Below are positions 20,421 through 22,006 of a stretch of DNA of 22,006 bases, one piece after another; position 1 is the stretch's first letter; each line of letters opens with the position of its first letter. A model generated the notes under the pieces. The model saw nothing but the letters and a program-made list of their open reading frames with translations. It did no database searches and was not told where the DNA came from. This DNA comes from Mucilaginibacter sp. UBA4741 (GTDB lineage Bacteria > Bacteroidota > Bacteroidia > Sphingobacteriales > Sphingobacteriaceae): the NCBI GenBank assembly GCA_002403905.1, contig DHIR01000113.1, forward strand, positions 24,958 to 46,963, in the 5' to 3' direction. A program made the position numbers and the translations under genes.

Positions 20421-22006
20421 TTAGTAATTTGTAAAATTTACTTTTAATAACTCTACCTGGCATGTATCCGGGTTGCTCATATTGTAATCTGTAATTTTAT
20501 TTAGCCGGAATAATGTTCCGTCCACTGTTATATATTTTGAAAAGTCCAGATCAAAAATATCCTTCGGCTTTAAATAGAAGTACGCCGTGAGCAGCTTGCT
20601 ATCCTTATCCGTTATTTCAGCCATATAAGCCGACCAGTAGATATTAAACTGATCATTGCTTAATTCGCCGGAAGCCAATTCAAAGAATATCTCCTGCAAT
20701 GCCCCGAAGTTCAGGTCATCAGATGGCGCGTCAGGGTCGTTAAAATGACCGGCATAACCATAATTAGTCACGGAAGTTAATACGGTTGCCCCATCTTTAA
20801 TGTCATAGCTTGTAACGCCGGTAACCTTTTTTACCTGAAGAATGCGGATATTGCTATCTGTCCGCTCCTCTGTCGGATCGTTGTCGGTTCCTGTACGCTT
20901 AAAGATAGTGCTGTAAACCTTATCTTCGCCGGTATAGCCCACTAATGGAGTTGGCGAGAATATCAGTTCAAAGCTATTTTTTTGCGCGGTGAATTCATAC
21001 TGGCTGTCGTAAATGTAACTGCCATAATCCTGGCCGTAACGCTTGCTATACAGATCATTGTAATAATCGGAATCCTGTTTTAATTTAAACTCATAAATTT
21101 TGGCATTGAGCTCGCTCATGGGCTTTAAGGTAATTGGCTTATTCCTGTCCAGCTTATAAGTCCAATCAACTGAATCGCTATTATCGGTTCCGTAAAAATC
21201 CACGTATGGCTTAATATGGATTAACCGGCTGTTAAATTTATCCTCATAAACATACAGGTTGTAAAGTTTTACAATCGATACTAAAAAGTCGATTTGCCTT
21301 ATATTCTTTGGGATGGTGTCATTTACGATAAGGGCCGCGCCGTATACTATTTCATTATAGGTTAATCCGTCTGTAGCCCCGGTTAAGGCGGCGGCGTTTA
21401 CCGCTACGGCCACTAACGTTGTCGGGTTGTCTTTTCGCACGATAATGTTAAACGTATCATTCTGGGAAACACTTAGCGGCTTGCTTGTGCTGAGTGTAAT
21501 TATACTTATGCCTATAGGCGCATTATATGGCTGTGTTTCTATTATTGTTCCGTTTTGTACAAAGTCTACATAAACCATATGGCTGCCGGTTAATATGGCC
21601 CCATTGCCAACTTTTATCGTTGCTGACATATAAACATTGAACACGGCGGCATCCGGAGAGATATATTTAATCACTTCATTAGCGCCATCAATGATAAACC
21701 CGTTTGCCGTAAATGAATTAAATTTAACATTAGCGGATGTTGTTGATCCGGCCAACGCGTTATATGGCGTGTATACATACGCGTTAAATACAGGCGACGA
21801 TAATTGAAGCAGTGTTTTTTTATTGAATGGAACCACCTGGCTTTTAAACCTTGCCGTACCAAACAGATCGCATTCATACGTAAACCCCGATGCGGCAAAC
21901 ATCTTATCTATATACTCCTTTACATACAGGGCCGGGCGGAAGGTCCTGATGTCCCAGTCCTTTTTATTATAGCTATAGGTGCCGTAATCTATTAAGGGAA
22001 AGTACA
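20421..22006 (-). CDS. Tail tip/distal tail protein (5' end beyond window)
   Basis: The minus-strand frame is open to the right edge, with 527 residues visible. An internal ATG at 21902 is not the start, because convincing family sequence continues upstream of it (YFPLIDYGTYSYNKK ... RPALYVKEYIDK before MFAASGFTYECD). That passage is typical of a Bacteroidota phage tail protein found next to the tape measure. The visible body is beta-rich, with ITKDN-like and Tyr-rich segments and no enzyme motif. It probably builds the distal tail or baseplate hub. Its stop lies one base before the tape measure start. The exact part is uncertain. Confidence 0.65.
   Translation of the reverse strand, partial: YFPLIDYGTYSYNKKDWDIRTFRPALYVKEYIDKMFAASGFTYECDLFGTARFKSQVVPFNKKTLLQLSSPVFNAYVYTPYNALAGSTTSANVKFNSFTANGFIIDGANEVIKYISPDAAVFNVYMSATIKVGNGAILTGSHMVYVDFVQNGTIIETQPYNAPIGISIITLSTSKPLSVSQNDTFNIIVRKDNPTTLVAVAVNAAALTGATDGLTYNEIVYGAALIVNDTIPKNIRQIDFLVSIVKLYNLYVYEDKFNSRLIHIKPYVDFYGTDNSDSVDWTYKLDRNKPITLKPMSELNAKIYEFKLKQDSDYYNDLYSKRYGQDYGSYIYDSQYEFTAQKNSFELIFSPTPLVGYTGEDKVYSTIFKRTGTDNDPTEERTDSNIRILQVKKVTGVTSYDIKDGATVLTSVTNYGYAGHFNDPDAPSDDLNFGALQEIFFELASGELSNDQFNIYWSAYMAEITDKDSKLLTAYFYLKPKDIFDLDFSKYITVDGTLFRLNKITDYNMSNPDTCQVELLKVNFTNY

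Noticed and set aside
1..22006. CRISPR array, tRNA genes, insertion sequences, integrase or att site
   Set aside because: No regularly spaced repeats, cloverleaf-type sequence, transposase motifs or tyrosine/serine recombinase residues were seen on either strand.

Overview
The window is a run of tailed-phage (Caudoviricetes) genes, most likely a prophage or temperate phage of a Bacteroidota host, plausibly Sphingobacteriaceae such as Mucilaginibacter or Pedobacter. The sequence basis is a Bacteroidota-type prophage gene set: an XkdF-like S78 protease, a repeat-bearing scaffold, an HK97-fold-like capsid protein, a DUF6712-like protein and a DUF4468 protein. The promoters also fit the Bacteroidota TTG / TAnnTTTG pattern, and many secreted proteins have signal peptides ending in ...AQ or a Bacteroidota-style lipobox. 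The host genus is inference.

Layout, right to left, which is the direction of transcription for nearly every gene (minus strand). (1) 22006-18269: tail module, with a tail protein cut by the window edge and the tape measure protein. (2) 18272-17715: the only clear plus-strand gene outside the repressor, a secreted DUF4468 protein that looks like a lysogenic-conversion 'moron'. (3) 17605-10523: head and connector genes: XkdF-like protease, scaffold, major capsid, a possible tail-tube protein, a small conserved protein, a portal with C-terminal extensions, a DUF6712-like connector, and two neck/tail proteins. (4) 10521-7843: an 892-residue signal-peptide-bearing tail fibre or spike with an SGNH/sialate-O-acetylesterase domain. 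(5) 7820-4667: lysis and envelope cassette: small membrane peptide, M15 peptidase, holin-like protein, GH24 lysozyme, membrane/coiled-coil protein, candidate unimolecular spanin, secreted NUC1-type nuclease and a lipoprotein. (6) 4670-2605: packaging-side genes: a small protein, a beta-class DNA methyltransferase, a TerS-like protein and the first 50 codons of a large terminase. (7) 2875-1: regulatory and early region: a rightward CI-like repressor facing a leftward Cro-like gene, then small early ORFs and the start of an SMC/Rad50-like ATPase that runs off the left edge.

The most striking feature lies near 2633-2650. Two convergent genes, the CI-like repressor (rightward) and the terminase large subunit (leftward), both lose their family sequence within about 10 bp of each other. 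The repressor keeps its HTH and linker but lacks the C-terminal S24/LexA-like domain. The terminase ends just after its Walker A. This reads as a deletion or recombination scar, or an assembly chimera, and if real it would leave the element defective for packaging and probably for normal induction.

The divergent control region at 2142-2231 is well preserved. It has near-consensus Bacteroidota promoters on both strands and an 11-bp-periodic AGTAT/ATACT array that overlaps the leftward promoter, a good candidate operator. I saw no integrase, att site, tRNA or CRISPR array in the window.
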